Assembly: GCA_029204225.1 (NCBI GenBank)
Contig: CM055110.1
Location: forward strand, 18,347,501 to 18,411,500
Source: Diphasiastrum complanatum
Lineage: Eukaryota; Streptophyta; Lycopodiopsida; Lycopodiales; Lycopodiaceae
DNA length: 64,000 nucleotides
Direction: 5' to 3'
The notes beneath the pieces were generated by a model. The model made no database searches. It was not told the origin of the DNA and saw only the letters and a program-made list of their open reading frames with translations. Of this stretch, positions 1 to 10,206 are shown one piece after another. How positions within the stretch are numbered: position 1 is the stretch's first letter; every line of letters begins with the position of its first letter. The translations under genes and the position numbers were made by a program.

Positions 1-74
1 TGGCAAAAAGGACATGAAGTGGGTTCAACACAGGTGAAGTATGTCAAAGAGTTGCTGCACAGGTTTAGGTTGTA
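1..74 (+). pseudogene. copia family-5 RT fragment
   Basis: The first 74 bases translate as the end of a Ty1/copia reverse transcriptase, starting at WQKGHEV and running through KYVKELLHRFR. The minus-strand copia at 36168-38057 has the same stretch, so both belong to one family. The fragment is cut by the window edge on the left and loses similarity at about position 75. It carries CAG (31-33) where the other copy has a TAG stop. Confidence 0.8.
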
Positions 75-296
75 GTAATTTGGCCACCGACAGCTGATCC
101 TTAATGCTATCTAACGCCATTGGCTTAGCATGCCAGCTCCCCGGAGACTACGGTCACACACTTGAAATGTAACCTTCTCAGATTTATCAATAAAGTGGGA
201 TTTTTCTCAAATTGACTCTGATTACCTTCTGGGTTTCAGTGTTCGGTAAAAGCGCCAGTTGTAAGGCCGCTTCAAACTTTTTGATCTGGCACATAG
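75..296. other. unassigned sequence, possible LTR end
   Basis: No reading frame here matches a family I know. A possible polyadenylation-like run (aataaagtggg, near 190) and the following text resemble the 3' part of an LTR, but no partner copy is visible in the window. It separates the copia scrap from the minus-strand gypsy gag. Confidence 0.25.
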
Positions 297-314
297 TTGA
301 GGGTCGTATTCCAT

Positions 315-390
315 AACGCCAACGGTATGTCGTCGGGACCATTTGGTCCATGGTGCCAACGGTATGCTGTCGGGACCATTTGGTCTAGGA
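315..390. repeat. two-copy 40-bp tandem repeat
   Basis: The segment gccaacggtatg...gtcgggaccatttggtc occurs twice, beginning near 314 and 354, with a few differences. It lies at the 3' edge of the minus-strand gypsy gag remnant. Confidence 0.7.
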
Positions 391-460
391 ACTGGTTGTT
401 TCCATATTTGTCGCGACTTGTGGTTCTGAGTGTTCCTTGCATGAACATGAATGGGTTAAG

Positions 461-1529
461 CTATTGGGGAACGGGCTCTAACCTGTCGGCTGAGTTGGAT
501 GGCTTGCTTGGGTGGAAGTTACCGTGTTGTTCACTCTCCCATGCTGCTCCAATGTGGAGGACATTGTTGGTTCCTTCATATCCCACACAATACAAGGGCT
601 CCTTTGTAGCTTGCTCAGGTTTCGATTTTATCCAATCTGCTAGGATGCTCTTTGCTTGAGGCACAATCCGTAGGAACTCTCTGAGGGATAAGGTCATGCG
701 GCTAGTCAATAGACTTGTGAGCACTCTCGCTTGTGGAACCTCAGGTTCTCCCATCTGAAAAGGTATTTTATAATGGTGCAAATAGTTGTTGAGATCTGTT
801 CTTAGTAGTCAGCATGTTGGTGATGCTAGTATTTCTGTGGCTAGAGGTTCTGCAGATCTCTCCTTGGCTTGTGCAGCTTTCTCTGCTTGCGCTCCCTGTA
901 TCCAATGACATATCTTATGGTATTGTCATCCTTCTTCCCTCACGTTAGGATAAGGTCCTGAAGTTGAGCATTGATCTTTTGCCAATGGTACCGAGGAGGG
1001 TGGTGATGGTGCCACTCTCTTACATTTTTGGGCTTGCGTAATTGCTAGCACCGGAACATGGGAAATTGGAGTTTTCTGTGGCATCCTTCCTGGAACCGCT
1101 GTTGGTTGCACTGTGATCAGATTCAAAGGTGCACTTGTTCCAGGTCACAATGGGCAATTCTTCTAACAATGTCTGTACTCGCATTCTCGGCACAAGGGTG
1201 TAAATAAGCCCTTATGAGGACCACAATTATGTGCCCTTTGTCGCATCCATAGCAGTTGTAGATTCTCCCATCTCGACGTTGAGGTTGGACAACGTAGGTT
1301 GCAAAATATTTGTTGATAGCTGGATCAACATATGGCTCATCCGGACCATACCACTGATGCTGCTTAGGTTGGGGTGGTATCTCGTGCTCTGCTATTGTCA
1401 AGTTTACATGGGCCACTTGATTGTTAGCTGGCCCTGGTGGTGCTGGTAAAGCCATGCACTACTGATTCATCGGCGCTCCAAATCATGGTGTCTTATTTGG
1501 TGCCCCTTGGTGATAAGGATAAGAGGGTT
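461..1529 (-). pseudogene. Ty3/gypsy G1 gag, distal part
   Basis: Read on the minus strand, this segment encodes a decayed gag/nucleocapsid region. It contains a partial zinc knuckle (NCYGCDKGH, with the remaining ligand region altered) and the segment QWYGPDEPYVDPAIN. Both align with the plus-strand gypsy at 13250-13560 (CYGCGEGHRIAEC, QWYGPDEPFMDPVIN). The part around 461-781 (LREFLRIVPQAKSILADW) aligns with LGELLRIAPQAKSLLAEC at 13990-14060. Frames shift between the pieces, so it is not functional. Copia-1 at 1530-6554 interrupts the gag, which resumes at 6555. Confidence 0.75.
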
Positions 1530-2399
1530 TGTTGAAAATTCCAAAATTCACACGTGTGGGGAATGTCCACAAGAGTGACTGATCTTGATTAAGCTTTGTG
1601 ATTGGCACAGTACCCTGATTCTAGATTGTTCAACAAGATCTAGTTCAGAAGATATGGCTAATTCACAATCTAGCATGCTAATCAATAGAGTATGATAGAA
1701 ATGAATCAAAGAATGATTAAAAGTACAAGATTACAATGTACAAGCATTAGCCTCAATATGAACTAGAGAGAGAGAGAGCTAGAGAGATAACAAGAAAAAA
1801 ACAGTTTAGATCCAACCAAGCATGAGATAGCTACAAAACCTTAGTTCTTCATTACTTTGTGAATGAAAATGATATGTACATATATAGGAGAGCCAAAATT
1901 TGTGGTGCTCCTTGCATTCAATTCACATCCTACACCTATTCAAGTTCAAACAATTATTAACTTGACACCTAACTGCTAGCATGCATAGGTTGCACCTAAC
2001 TTCTACCTACTTTCTCCAAATGACAATTTCTCAACTAGCCATGTACAAATCTCCATGCATGTGTCCATTAGAGTGATTGCATGCTTTGCATGTCACTATG
2101 GAAACTTAGGACATTATGCATTTGTTGTGGCTCGAGTTTCTACAAAGTCATAATTGACCAATTCCATGTGAATCTATATATGCATGTCAAACTAGACATT
2201 GTCAACATTATTGCATATCATACTACACCAACTAGACTTTATGCATGTCACTGGAATTTGATCTACCTAACCCAAACTCGCCCTATTCTACAAGGATATG
2301 TGCTCAATTCACATACCTTGATATGTACAAAATATTTACATGGGTAGGATCCCCCAAACATTAACAACAGATGATAGATATGTTTTACAATTTTTAATA
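1530..2399 (-). repeat. copia-1 3' LTR
   Basis: About 870 bp nearly identical to 5691-6554. On plus it starts TGTTGAAAATTCC and ends in the mutated terminus TTTTTAATA, where the other copy has TTTTTAACA. It contains a perfect CACACGTGTG palindrome at 1549-1558. Confidence 0.9.
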
Positions 2400-2410
2400 C
2401 TCCTCCTTAA
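2400..2410 (-). other. copia-1 polypurine tract
   Basis: On the minus strand, AAGGAGGAG lies directly before the 3' LTR, the expected plus-strand primer for LTR-element reverse transcription. The plus-strand copia elements 2 and 3 have the matching TTTTTAGGAGGAG before their 3' LTRs. Confidence 0.75.
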
Positions 2411-2411
2411 A

Positions 2412-3166
2412 ATATATCTATTTGATGTTGGTGAAGATCCTTTGAGTTTGGATTCTTTGCTTTGCATTTGAAGTGAAGATGAACAAAGAATCCATCATAG
2501 CAGTATGCTTACCAAATCCATGATAAGTTCTCTTTGATAGAAATCTTTTCCAGATGCTTTTGAAAAACATTCCACCAATCTGCTACTATGCCAATGTACC
2601 TCCTGCATGTCTGATGTCGATCCTGGGTATGCAAAGTCCACATGCATAAAGTTGGCTACAAGAAAGATTGAAAAAACCGAGGCTTATTTTCCAGATCAAA
2701 TACTTGATTTTACATCAAGATAACATCCATCCACTTTCATAGCTCCATGTACACAAAGATCATACAGATCAAGATTGTACCATGAGCAATATTCAAGATT
2801 AAGCATACTAGCTTCACAAGTCCAAAAAATATGAACTCTATCCAAAATGGATCTAATCTTGAAACCATACTCAAACTTGATTAAATTAAGTCTAAATACT
2901 TTCTTGAGGGTGTAAGTGTCCTCAGTGGATGCTTCACTTAACCTCACAAGAAGTTTACAATATGCCTCAATACATGAAAAAACTCCTTTTTTCAAACTAT
3001 GAGTACTAAACTCATACTTGCTCTTTCTCAATTTAAGAGCATACAAATGATGGTACAACATCTTGCTTTCTAGATGTTTTGGAAACATAATCAAGTCACA
3101 AAAGACAAGAAGTAATTTCAAATTAAAGACTTCATTCAAAAACAGAATAGTCTTTGAGATAGGCAA
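2412..3166 (-). other. copia-1 3' segment, unrecognised ORF and PGS-D motif
   Basis: Between the end of the 594-codon ORF and the polypurine tract lie about 700 bp that do not look like copia pol. A 156-codon frame (3166-2696) has no family I recognise. Further down, a minus-strand frame starting near 2633 reads VDFAYPGSTSDMQ, then a basic/aromatic-rich stretch to a stop. The PGSxxD pattern resembles part of the DDE_4 (PIF/Harbinger) nuclease core, but the match is short. The segment may be captured foreign sequence replacing RT and RNase H (inference). Confidence 0.3.
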
Positions 3167-4920
3167 ATCTCAATTAAGCAAGATACATCATTAATCAAAG
3201 AAAAAGAACAATAGGTGAGTAAAACAAAATGAAAACCACCTTTACTTTTCTTTTCTTTTCCATGAAATAAGATCAACAAGGACTCGGCCTTGTACAATGA
3301 TGAAGATCTCCTTGGACATGCATGTTGAGGATACTCCTCCTCAAACCTTGACCTCATCACAACTTGATTACTTGCCATAGTAATGACTTGTGATGCACTA
3401 TGAGACACTGTGCTCTCGACCACTTCCAAGATAGAAAATAGATCTTCAAAATCAAGAACTTCTCCATGCTCAAACACCTTTGAGATAGAGAGTGTAAAGG
3501 CTATGTAGCCTTCCTTGGTGGATAAGCATCCAACCATGATCCACAGACTAGGATCACCATCCTTCTTTCTTTCCAAGAAACCACATACAAAGCAATAGTC
3601 TTCAACAACACTGAGGTATACAACCTTAGGCTTATAACTGAACAAGACTTGATAAAGTGCACTCCTTCCATTAGCTTCATAGCTCCATAAAGTTTCACAT
3701 GATGGAACATACACATGCACCAAAAAACTTGAAGAGACAAGACACGGCCATATGTAACTTGTGGATCCATCAATAGTACATGCAAAGCAAGAAACACCTT
3801 CCTTGCTTACTGATAAAGGAAGATGAACATTGGAATGTTCCAACTCCATAGAATGTTCTGTCTTTTTAGAAGACATTAAATATGGATCCATAAGTGATTT
3901 TGCCATAGAATAAGCCTCTCTTGGCTTGATCTCCTTGACTATAATAGGTATAGACCTGAAGTCGGAAACATACAACTTCCTATGCCATAGCTCCTCCTTG
4001 GAAACATAAGTCATCAATGCAGTATCACATAAACTTGAATTTTCATGCACATCTAGCTTGAAAATACCTCCATATTTAGATCCACTTGCAAATATCTTAT
4101 CTTCTTTCTTTATGAAACAACCATTGATATTGAAATCCAATTCATAACCATCATCTAACAACTTTCCTATACTAAATACACTCTTTGTGAGATTAGGCAC
4201 ATAGAGAACATTGGAAAGTGTAAAATTCATAGAAGATGTAAGTTTAAAGGAACAACTTCCAACACCTTCAATTGCCCATGCATCACCAACTACTGTGTAT
4301 ATTGATTTCTTAGGATCTAGAATAGATTCAATAGAAACAAAAGAATCTTTGGAGCAACTCATATGAGTTGTTGCTCCACTATCAATATACCATGATACAT
4401 CATTAAAAGGTAGAGAAGAAAAACTAGACATCAGAAGAGATGCCTCTCCACAACTTGCATGGGAGTCTTCTATGATACAACTGGTTTGAACTTCTTGTGT
4501 CTTCTTCTTGAAGTTAGAAGGATGAGTTGACTCATCTTCTACTCCACCATAGTCTTTGTTCTTTGCTTTTTTCTTGCTGAAGGCACGAGAATACTGGTTC
4601 TTACTCCTCTTTCTTGACTTGAACTCGGCTTCTTGAAGGTTCTTCAGAGTCTCCCAAGTCTCCTTTGCTGAGGTGCATGAACTAATCTCTTTCAACATCT
4701 CATCAGAGATGTTCAATTTGATGATATGTAGAGCAATTCTTGCTCTCTTCTTGAATCTCTGAGCCTCATCAAAAACTGCATGTTCAACTTCAGTTCCAGT
4801 TACAATATCCATTACACCATAGAGAATCAACAAGGATTCTATCCTATCCTTCCAAAATGAATAGTTAAAGGTGTATAGTCTTTCACTAGCTTGAAAGAGA
4901 CAATCTCCTACATATGCCAT
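3136..4920 (-). CDS. copia-1 gag-protease-partial integrase polyprotein, 594 aa
   Basis: A single uninterrupted frame encodes a shortened copia polyprotein. Residues 1-100 are the copia gag N-terminus (ASERLYTFNYSFWKDRIESL). The usual CCHC zinc knuckle is missing: at about 100-140 only a basic Lys/Ser-rich stretch remains. The aspartic protease motif WYIDSGATTHM is at about 177-187, the pre-integrase motif ELWHRKL at about 310-316 (its usual following GHP/GHL is lost), and a shrunken integrase-like stretch (CTIDGSTSYIW) near 376. The integrase DDE residues, RT and RNase H are absent, and the last 200 residues are unrecognised. The start follows the gag start of copia-2. An open frame of this length despite heavy deletion contrasts with the stop-ridden neighbours. 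It could be a translated non-autonomous product or chance preservation. Confidence 0.7.
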   Translation of the reverse strand: MAYVGDCLFQASERLYTFNYSFWKDRIESLLILYGVMDIVTGTEVEHAVFDEAQRFKKRARIALHIIKLNISDEMLKEISSCTSAKETWETLKNLQEAEFKSRKRSKNQYSRAFSKKKAKNKDYGGVEDESTHPSNFKKKTQEVQTSCIIEDSHASCGEASLLMSSFSSLPFNDVSWYIDSGATTHMSCSKDSFVSIESILDPKKSIYTVVGDAWAIEGVGSCSFKLTSSMNFTLSNVLYVPNLTKSVFSIGKLLDDGYELDFNINGCFIKKEDKIFASGSKYGGIFKLDVHENSSLCDTALMTYVSKEELWHRKLYVSDFRSIPIIVKEIKPREAYSMAKSLMDPYLMSSKKTEHSMELEHSNVHLPLSVSKEGVSCFACTIDGSTSYIWPCLVSSSFLVHVYVPSCETLWSYEANGRSALYQVLFSYKPKVVYLSVVEDYCFVCGFLERKKDGDPSLWIMVGCLSTKEGYIAFTLSISKVFEHGEVLDFEDLFSILEVVESTVSHSASQVITMASNQVVMRSRFEEEYPQHACPRRSSSLYKAESLLILFHGKEKKSKGGFHFVLLTYCSFSLINDVSCLIEICLSQRLFCF

Positions 4921-5677
4921 GAATGTGAAGACTCTTGTAATTGGACTGCAATATGTTTGAGCTTGTTCCTATCTGACTTAGAGTTGCTACTCTCTTTCAC
5001 TATAGGTATTTTCAGAAAATGTACTACCTTCCTATGTGAAACACATGCAACTGTATTTGAGACAGATTTCAAATATTCCACAAGACAAGCTAACTAGATC
5101 AGATACACAAAGTGGATTGAGACACTTTGGTTAGTTTGAATCCTACTTTTGGCACGTGTGAAATGCAACAAACAAAAACACTATTGACACTCAGAAGGCT
5201 CAAAGGGTGTTCAATTACTTCAAACTCAGTCTTGATCTTTAGTTTCTTGTGTAGGATGCTCAAAACCATGAATTCAGAACAAAGTAAAAATTGATTCAAA
5301 TCAAAATGTTGTCACTCAAATTTTGGACCTATCCTAATCCTCTTTAAGAGCTTATAACTCTTGCCAGACACTTCAGATTGATTTGGTTTCAATTTCTATG
5401 AAAAGTACAGATCATAAGCTTTCCGTCAAGCTATAACACTACTATCTTTGGATTTATCAGCAAGGAAAACAAAGGGACTGAAAATCTCTGATTTTCACAC
5501 GTGCGAAATTCCAAAATTCCGTACTACCTCAATTCAAGTCTGAAAATTCAGTTCAGGTCTGATTTGATCCAAATACACTTCAGAGAAAGGTTAGAAAAAG
5601 TGCAAAACTGCTTTTTTTCTTGATCGAGCTCTCAGTTTCTTGTACAATCAGAGTTGTTAGCATGCAAAGCTTAATGT

Positions 5678-5690
5678 GGCTCTGATACCA
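5678..5690 (-). other. copia-1 primer-binding site
   Basis: The minus strand reads TGGTATCAGAGCC immediately after the 5' LTR. This is complementary to the 3' end of plant initiator tRNA-Met and is the standard copia primer site. Confidence 0.9.
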
Positions 5691-6554
5691 TGTTGAAAAT
5701 TCCGGAATTCGTGTGGAGAATGTCCACAAGAGTGACTGATCTTGATTAAGCTTTGTGATTGGCACAGTACCCTGATTCTAGATTGTTCAACAAGATCTAG
5801 TTCAGAAGATATGGCTAATTCACAATCTAGCATGCTAATCAATAGACTATGATAGCAATGAATCAAAGAATGATTAAAAGTACAAGATTACGATGTATAA
5901 GCATTAGCCTCAATACGAGTTAGAGAGAGAGAGCTAGAGAAATAACAAGAAAAAACAGGTTAGATCCAACCAAGCATGAGATAGCTACAAAACTTTGGTT
6001 CTTCATTACTTTGTGAATGAGAATGATATGTACATATATAGGAGAGCCAAAATTTGTGGTACTCCTTGCATTCAATTCACATCCTACACCTATTCAAGTG
6101 CAAACAACTATTAACTTGACACCTAACTACTAGCATGCATAGGTTGCACCTAACTTCTACCTACTTTCTCCAAATGGCAATTTCTCAACTAGCCATGTAC
6201 AAATCTCCATGCATGTGTCCATTAGAGTGAATGCATGCTTTGCATGTCACTATGGAAACTTAGGACATTATGCATTTATTGTGGCTCGAGATTCTACAAG
6301 GTCATAATTGACCAATTCCATGTGAATCTCTATATGCATGTCAAACTAGACATTGTCAACATTATTGCATATCATACTAGACCAACTAGACTTTATGCAT
6401 GTCACTGGAATTTGATCTACCTAACCCAAACTCGCCCTATTCTACAAGGATATGTGCTCAATTCACATACCTTGGATATGTACAGAATATTTACATGGGT
6501 AGGATCCCCCAATCATTAACAACAGATGATAGATATGTTTTACAATTTTTAACA
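5691..6554 (-). repeat. copia-1 5' LTR
   Basis: About 864 bp matching the 3' LTR at 1530-2399. Its minus-strand start is TGTTAAAAATTG and its end ...TTTTCAACA abuts the primer site. The U5 part (CACAAAGCTTAATCAAGATCA) is shared with the copia-2 LTR, whereas U3 is not. The CACACGTGTG palindrome of the 3' LTR is eroded here. Confidence 0.9.
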
Positions 6555-7223
6555 GTTTGGTATGTATTTCTCTTTTGTTGTATGATCCTTGGGTTGAATG
6601 GGCAGAACATTATTTCGTGTGATGACGTGTTGCACAGGTGGCAATACCATTGTGTCAGTTTAAGATTATGTTTCAAAACTAGTCGTTGGCAATATGATTT
6701 TGGGTACAAACTGGACACCATACATTCTCCCTTTGAGGATACTGTAACTGGTTCTGTTCTGGTGCTTTAGAGGATGACACTACAGCTCCTTTTAAGGCCT
6801 TCAGTTTTTTTATCAAACTTGGGCCATTAATTGCTCCATCTGTTGTTTGTGTAGCTTCGTCATTTGTTCCATCAATAGATTTATTGAGATATTGGAAGTA
6901 TTGGAGATTGATGCTACCGAGGGAGTCGGATGATGGACTGTTGGATAAGAGTCATCGCCTGAGCCTTATCCTCTTCTCTAATAGCGTCTTCCATGGCTTC
7001 TTGCAACGTGGTGTACTGTTCCCATCGTTTAGGCTCTCTTCGGATGCTTCGTGATAACCCAGCGAGAAACCACATGATCGGGAGTCAGATCTGTGTTGCA
7101 TTCAGATCTTAGATGATTGAGCCGTTCGGTGTAGTCCCAAACCCTTTCTCTCTTTCCCATCTTGACAGGAGAAATGGATCTTTCAGAAACTTTCTTGGTT
7201 TAAAGCATGAGATAAGAGCCGCT
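6555..7223 (-). pseudogene. Ty3/gypsy G1 gag, proximal part
   Basis: The minus strand carries the rest of the gag split by copia-1. It includes a retrotransposon-gag core (KREKVWDYTERLNHLRSEC) and the stretch TRQQMEQL-like/NPRIIQQK that corresponds to 12900-13150 of the plus-strand G1 copy. Stops and frame changes are present. Together with 461-1529 it forms one gag interrupted by copia-1. Similarity stops near 7223. Confidence 0.7.
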
Positions 7224-7353
7224 TGTTGGGGGTATTCCCAACAAAGTGTTTATAAATAAAATCGTCCAATAAAATGTGTTGCAAGGGCATGGCATCCGGC
7301 GCTTATAAGCCCATGGCCCAATGAGCACGCAAGCCAAAGTGTAAATAAAATAA
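7224..7353. repeat. short unassigned element edge
   Basis: About 130 bp between gypsy gag and the copia-2 LTR remnant. It begins with the inverted repeat TGTTGGG GGTATT CCCAACA (7224-7243), which looks like the terminus of an LTR of another family. No second copy is visible in the window. Confidence 0.3.
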
Positions 7354-7442
7354 TTAGGTTATTGTGCTAATCACAAAGCTTAATCAAGATCAATCATACT
7401 TTTGGACATTTCCCACACGTGTGAATTCTATAAATTTTGTCA
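7354..7442 (+). repeat. copia-2 5' LTR remnant (U5)
   Basis: Matches the last 88 or so bases of the 3' LTR (12813-12900), including CACACGTGTG at 7414-7423, and ends ...ATTTTGTCA directly before the primer site. All of U3 and most of R are missing, so the promoter of this copy is gone. Confidence 0.85.
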
Positions 7443-7455
7443 TGGTATCAGAGCC
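7443..7455 (+). other. copia-2 primer-binding site
   Basis: TGGTATCAGAGCC directly after the LTR, the initiator-Met type shared with copia-1, copia-3 and copia-6. Confidence 0.9.
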
Positions 7456-8155
7456 AAATTGCGCTTTGCATGATAACATCTCTGATTGTACAAGAAACTA
7501 AGAGCTAAATCAAGCAAAAAAGTAGTTTTACACTTTTTCTCTCCTTTCTCTAAAGTGTATTTGGAACAAATCAGATTGGGATTGAATTTTTAGACCTGAA
7601 AAGTGGTAGTCCGGAAATCTGGAATTCCGCACTTGTGAAAATCAAATATTTTCAGTCTTTTTGTTCTCCTTGTTAGTAGATCCAAATATAGCAGTGTTAT
7701 AGCTTAATGGAAAGCTTATGATTTGTACTTTTCATAGAAATTGAAATCAAAACAATCTGATGTGTCTAGCACAACATTTTGATTTGATTTAGTCTTGCTT
7801 TGTTCTGAATCCATTGTTTTGAGCATCCTACACAAGAAACTGAAGATCAAGACTAAGTTTGAAGTAATGAACACCTTTTGAGCCTTCTGAGAGTCAATTG
7901 TGTTTTCTTTTGATCCATTTCACACATGCCAAAAGTAGGATTCAAACTAGCCAAAGTGTCTCAATCCACTTTGTGTGTCTGATCTAGATAACTTGTTTTG
8001 TGGAATATTTGAGAGTCATCTCAAATGCAGTTGCAAGTGTTTCACATAGGAAGGTAGTACATCCTTGAAAATACCTATAGTGAAAAGGAGCAGCAACTTT
8101 AATTGGAACAAGCTCAAATATATCTCAATCCAATAACTAAGAAGTCTTCATTAAA
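7456..8155 (+). other. copia-2 5' leader
   Basis: A 700-bp untranslated leader between primer site and gag. It is collinear with the leaders of copia-1 and copia-3, including the run ending in cctatagtgaaaa before gag. Decayed copies of the CACGTG-type palindrome lie at 7627-7641 and 7917-7930, at nearly the same distances from the LTR as in copia-1 and copia-3. Confidence 0.6.
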
Positions 8156-8740
8156 ATGGCATCTCAGGGAGGATATCTTCTAGAAGCCAGTGAAAGACTA
8201 AACACTTCTAATTACTCAATTTGGAAGTTCAGAATGGAGTCTATCTTGATACTCCGGGATGTTATGGATATTGTGCTTGGTGTTGAGGAGGAGCCTCAAG
8301 CACAGGCTGCAATTCTTAAGTACAAGAAAAGAGCTAGAATGACTCTACATTTCATTAAGATGAATGTATCTAATGAAATTTTGAGAGAGATAAGATCTTG
8401 CACTACAGCCAAAGAAGCTTGGGATGCACTAAAGACCATCTGTGAAGCAAAGAATACTTCTAGAATACTCACTCTTAGGAATCAGATTTTCCAAAGTTTT
8501 CAAAGAAGTGAAGAGAGTGCATCTAACTATGTTCTGAGAGTTAAAGATTTACATAGAGAGCTTTCCTGTGTTGGTGTTACTATTAACCAAGATGAGCTAG
8601 TTCAAGTCATACTGAATGGCTTGAGAGATGACTATGATAATCTTGTTTAGTCTTTTGCTATTAAAGAGGAGTTGCCTAATTTAGAATTCTCCAAGGAATT
8701 CTTATTTCTGAAGAATCTAGACAAAGCTATAAACTCTCCA
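8156..8740 (+). pseudogene. copia-2 gag (capsid part)
   Basis: The gag N-terminal and capsid-like region starts MASQGGYLLEASERL and includes NYSIWKFRMESIL, KKRARMTLHFIKMNV and VILNGLRDDYDNLV, the usual arrangement for plant copia gag. After NLV a TAG (8648-8650) interrupts the frame, which then continues SFAIKEELPNLE. Copia-3 has a TAG at exactly the same point (22102-22104). A further stop and frame change follow before the nucleocapsid part at 8743. The start is chosen by alignment with copia-1 and copia-3. Confidence 0.8.
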
Positions 8741-8742
8741 GG

Positions 8743-9131
8743 ATGAACAAACTCGAGCATAGTGGAAGTGACAAAGCCCTCTTTGTCAAAGGCAAGCAGA
8801 AAGGAAGGAGTCAGAACCAGTTCTCTCAAGCATCCAACAAAGACAAAGCCAAAGATCGAGACAAAGATGATGAAGAGGATGATACATCTCATCCTTCTAA
8901 CTCAAAGACCAAGAAGAAAAAAGTGAAGTGTTTCTTCTGTGGCAAGAAGGGGCACTATGCCTCTAATTGCTTCATAAAGAAAAACCAACTCAAGCAAGCT
9001 AATCTCTCCAAAGAGATTGAAGAAGACTTTGTTGCAAGTGATGGAGAAGGATCACTTATGGGTCTAGGTTTTCTTCATCACCTTTCAAGAAATATGGAGC
9101 TTGGTACATAGACAGTGGAGCCTCTTCACAT
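8743..9131 (+). pseudogene. copia-2 nucleocapsid zinc knuckle and protease start
   Basis: A lysine-rich region leads to a complete CCHC knuckle, CFFCGKKGHYASNC, then an acidic linker (DGEGSL). A frameshift near 9070 moves the protease motif (YIDSGASSHMC, encoded about 9106-9140) out of this frame. The intact order in copia-3 (22380-22600) shows the expected continuity. Confidence 0.8.
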
Positions 9132-10206
9132 ATGTGCTATTCAAAGGAGTCATTTGACTCAATCTTACCTTTCAAAGGACTCAAGAGATCTATTTACACA
9201 GCTAATGATCATGAGTGTCCAATAGAAGGAATTGGCAACATTCCATTGAAACTTGCTTCTTCAAAAGTTCTTGCACTTTCTAATGTTCTTCTCATTCCAA
9301 ACCTCACAAAGAGCTTAATTAGTGTGGGAAAGTTGCTTGATAACGGTTGTGATGTAAAATTCAACTCCAATACTTGTTTTATTAAGAGAAAAGATGAGAT
9401 CCTTGCTGATGGATCTAGATGTGGTGGAATTTTTAAGTTGAATTATTATGAGAATGCAAACCTTTGTGAAGTTGTCTTGTTATCTATGAAGGAGTTGTGG
9501 CATAGAAGGTTGGGTCATCCTAACTTTAAATCTATGTCTTCTATGGTTAAGAAGATGAAAACTATTGGTCTTCCAAAAAAAAAATTCTTTCTAAAGATTT
9601 CAAGCCTTGTGAGGCTTGTGCCATTGCAAAGTCACACAGAAAGCCATATTAGAAGTCTTTTATAAAGACTACTCATCCTTTGGAGCTTATACAATCAGAA
9701 GTACATTTTTCCTCTTCTAAAAGTATTGGTGGTGCAACATGTTTTGTCACCTTTATTGATGACTTTACTAGATATACTTGGTTGTATCTACTTTCTTCAA
9801 AGGCAATGGTTTTTGATCACTTCCTAATCTTCAAAGCTTATGTTGAGAAACAGTTTTCTTTTGAAGTTAAGGCTTGAAGATGTGATGGAAGAGGTGAATA
9901 CATCTCCAACAGGTTTCATGAGTACTGTGAAGGTGAAGGAATAAAGTGAAAGTTTTCTTGTGCTTATTCTCCATCTCAAAATGGAGTAGCTGAGAGGAAA
10001 AACAGATCTTTATGTGAATGTGCTAAAGCAATTCGAGTAGCAGCTTCTTTGCCTATTGATTATTGGGGTGAAGCCATAAATTGTGCAAACTATTTGTGCA
10101 ATAGATTACCTCACAAAGCACTTGCTGGAAAATCACCTTTTGAAGCCTTGTTTAAGAACCTAAGGTACATCACCTTAGAGTTTTTGGTTGTGCTTGCTTT
10201 GTTAAT
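9132..10206 (+). pseudogene. copia-2 protease end, pre-integrase and integrase
   Basis: After the protease this segment has the pre-integrase motif ELWHRRLGHPNF, then integrase core pieces: TFIDDFTRYTWLY, RGEYIS, SPSQNGVAERKN and the strand around PIDYWGEAINCANYLCNRLP. The integrase is split by frameshifts near 9600-9680 and by TGA stops near 9876 and 9947. The DDE glutamate region (NGVAERKN) is still readable. Integrase would insert the cDNA into chromosomes; this copy cannot be made as one protein. Confidence 0.8.

Larger units (their letters stand above)
1530..6554 (-). mobile_element. copia-1, complete LTR element without RT
   Basis: A minus-strand Ty1/copia element of about 5.0 kb inserted into a gypsy gag. 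Reading the minus strand, the order is 5' LTR (6554-5691), initiator-Met primer site (5690-5678), leader, one 594-codon ORF (4920-3136), a 3' region of unknown origin, polypurine tract (about 2410-2400) and 3' LTR (2399-1530). The flanks share the short duplication AAAC (GTTT on plus), and gypsy gag continues on both sides. RT and RNase H are absent, so it must have been copied by enzymes supplied in trans (inference). Its leader and U5 resemble copia-2, a candidate donor family. The two LTRs differ by a few percent by eye, so the insertion is not very recent. Confidence 0.85.
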
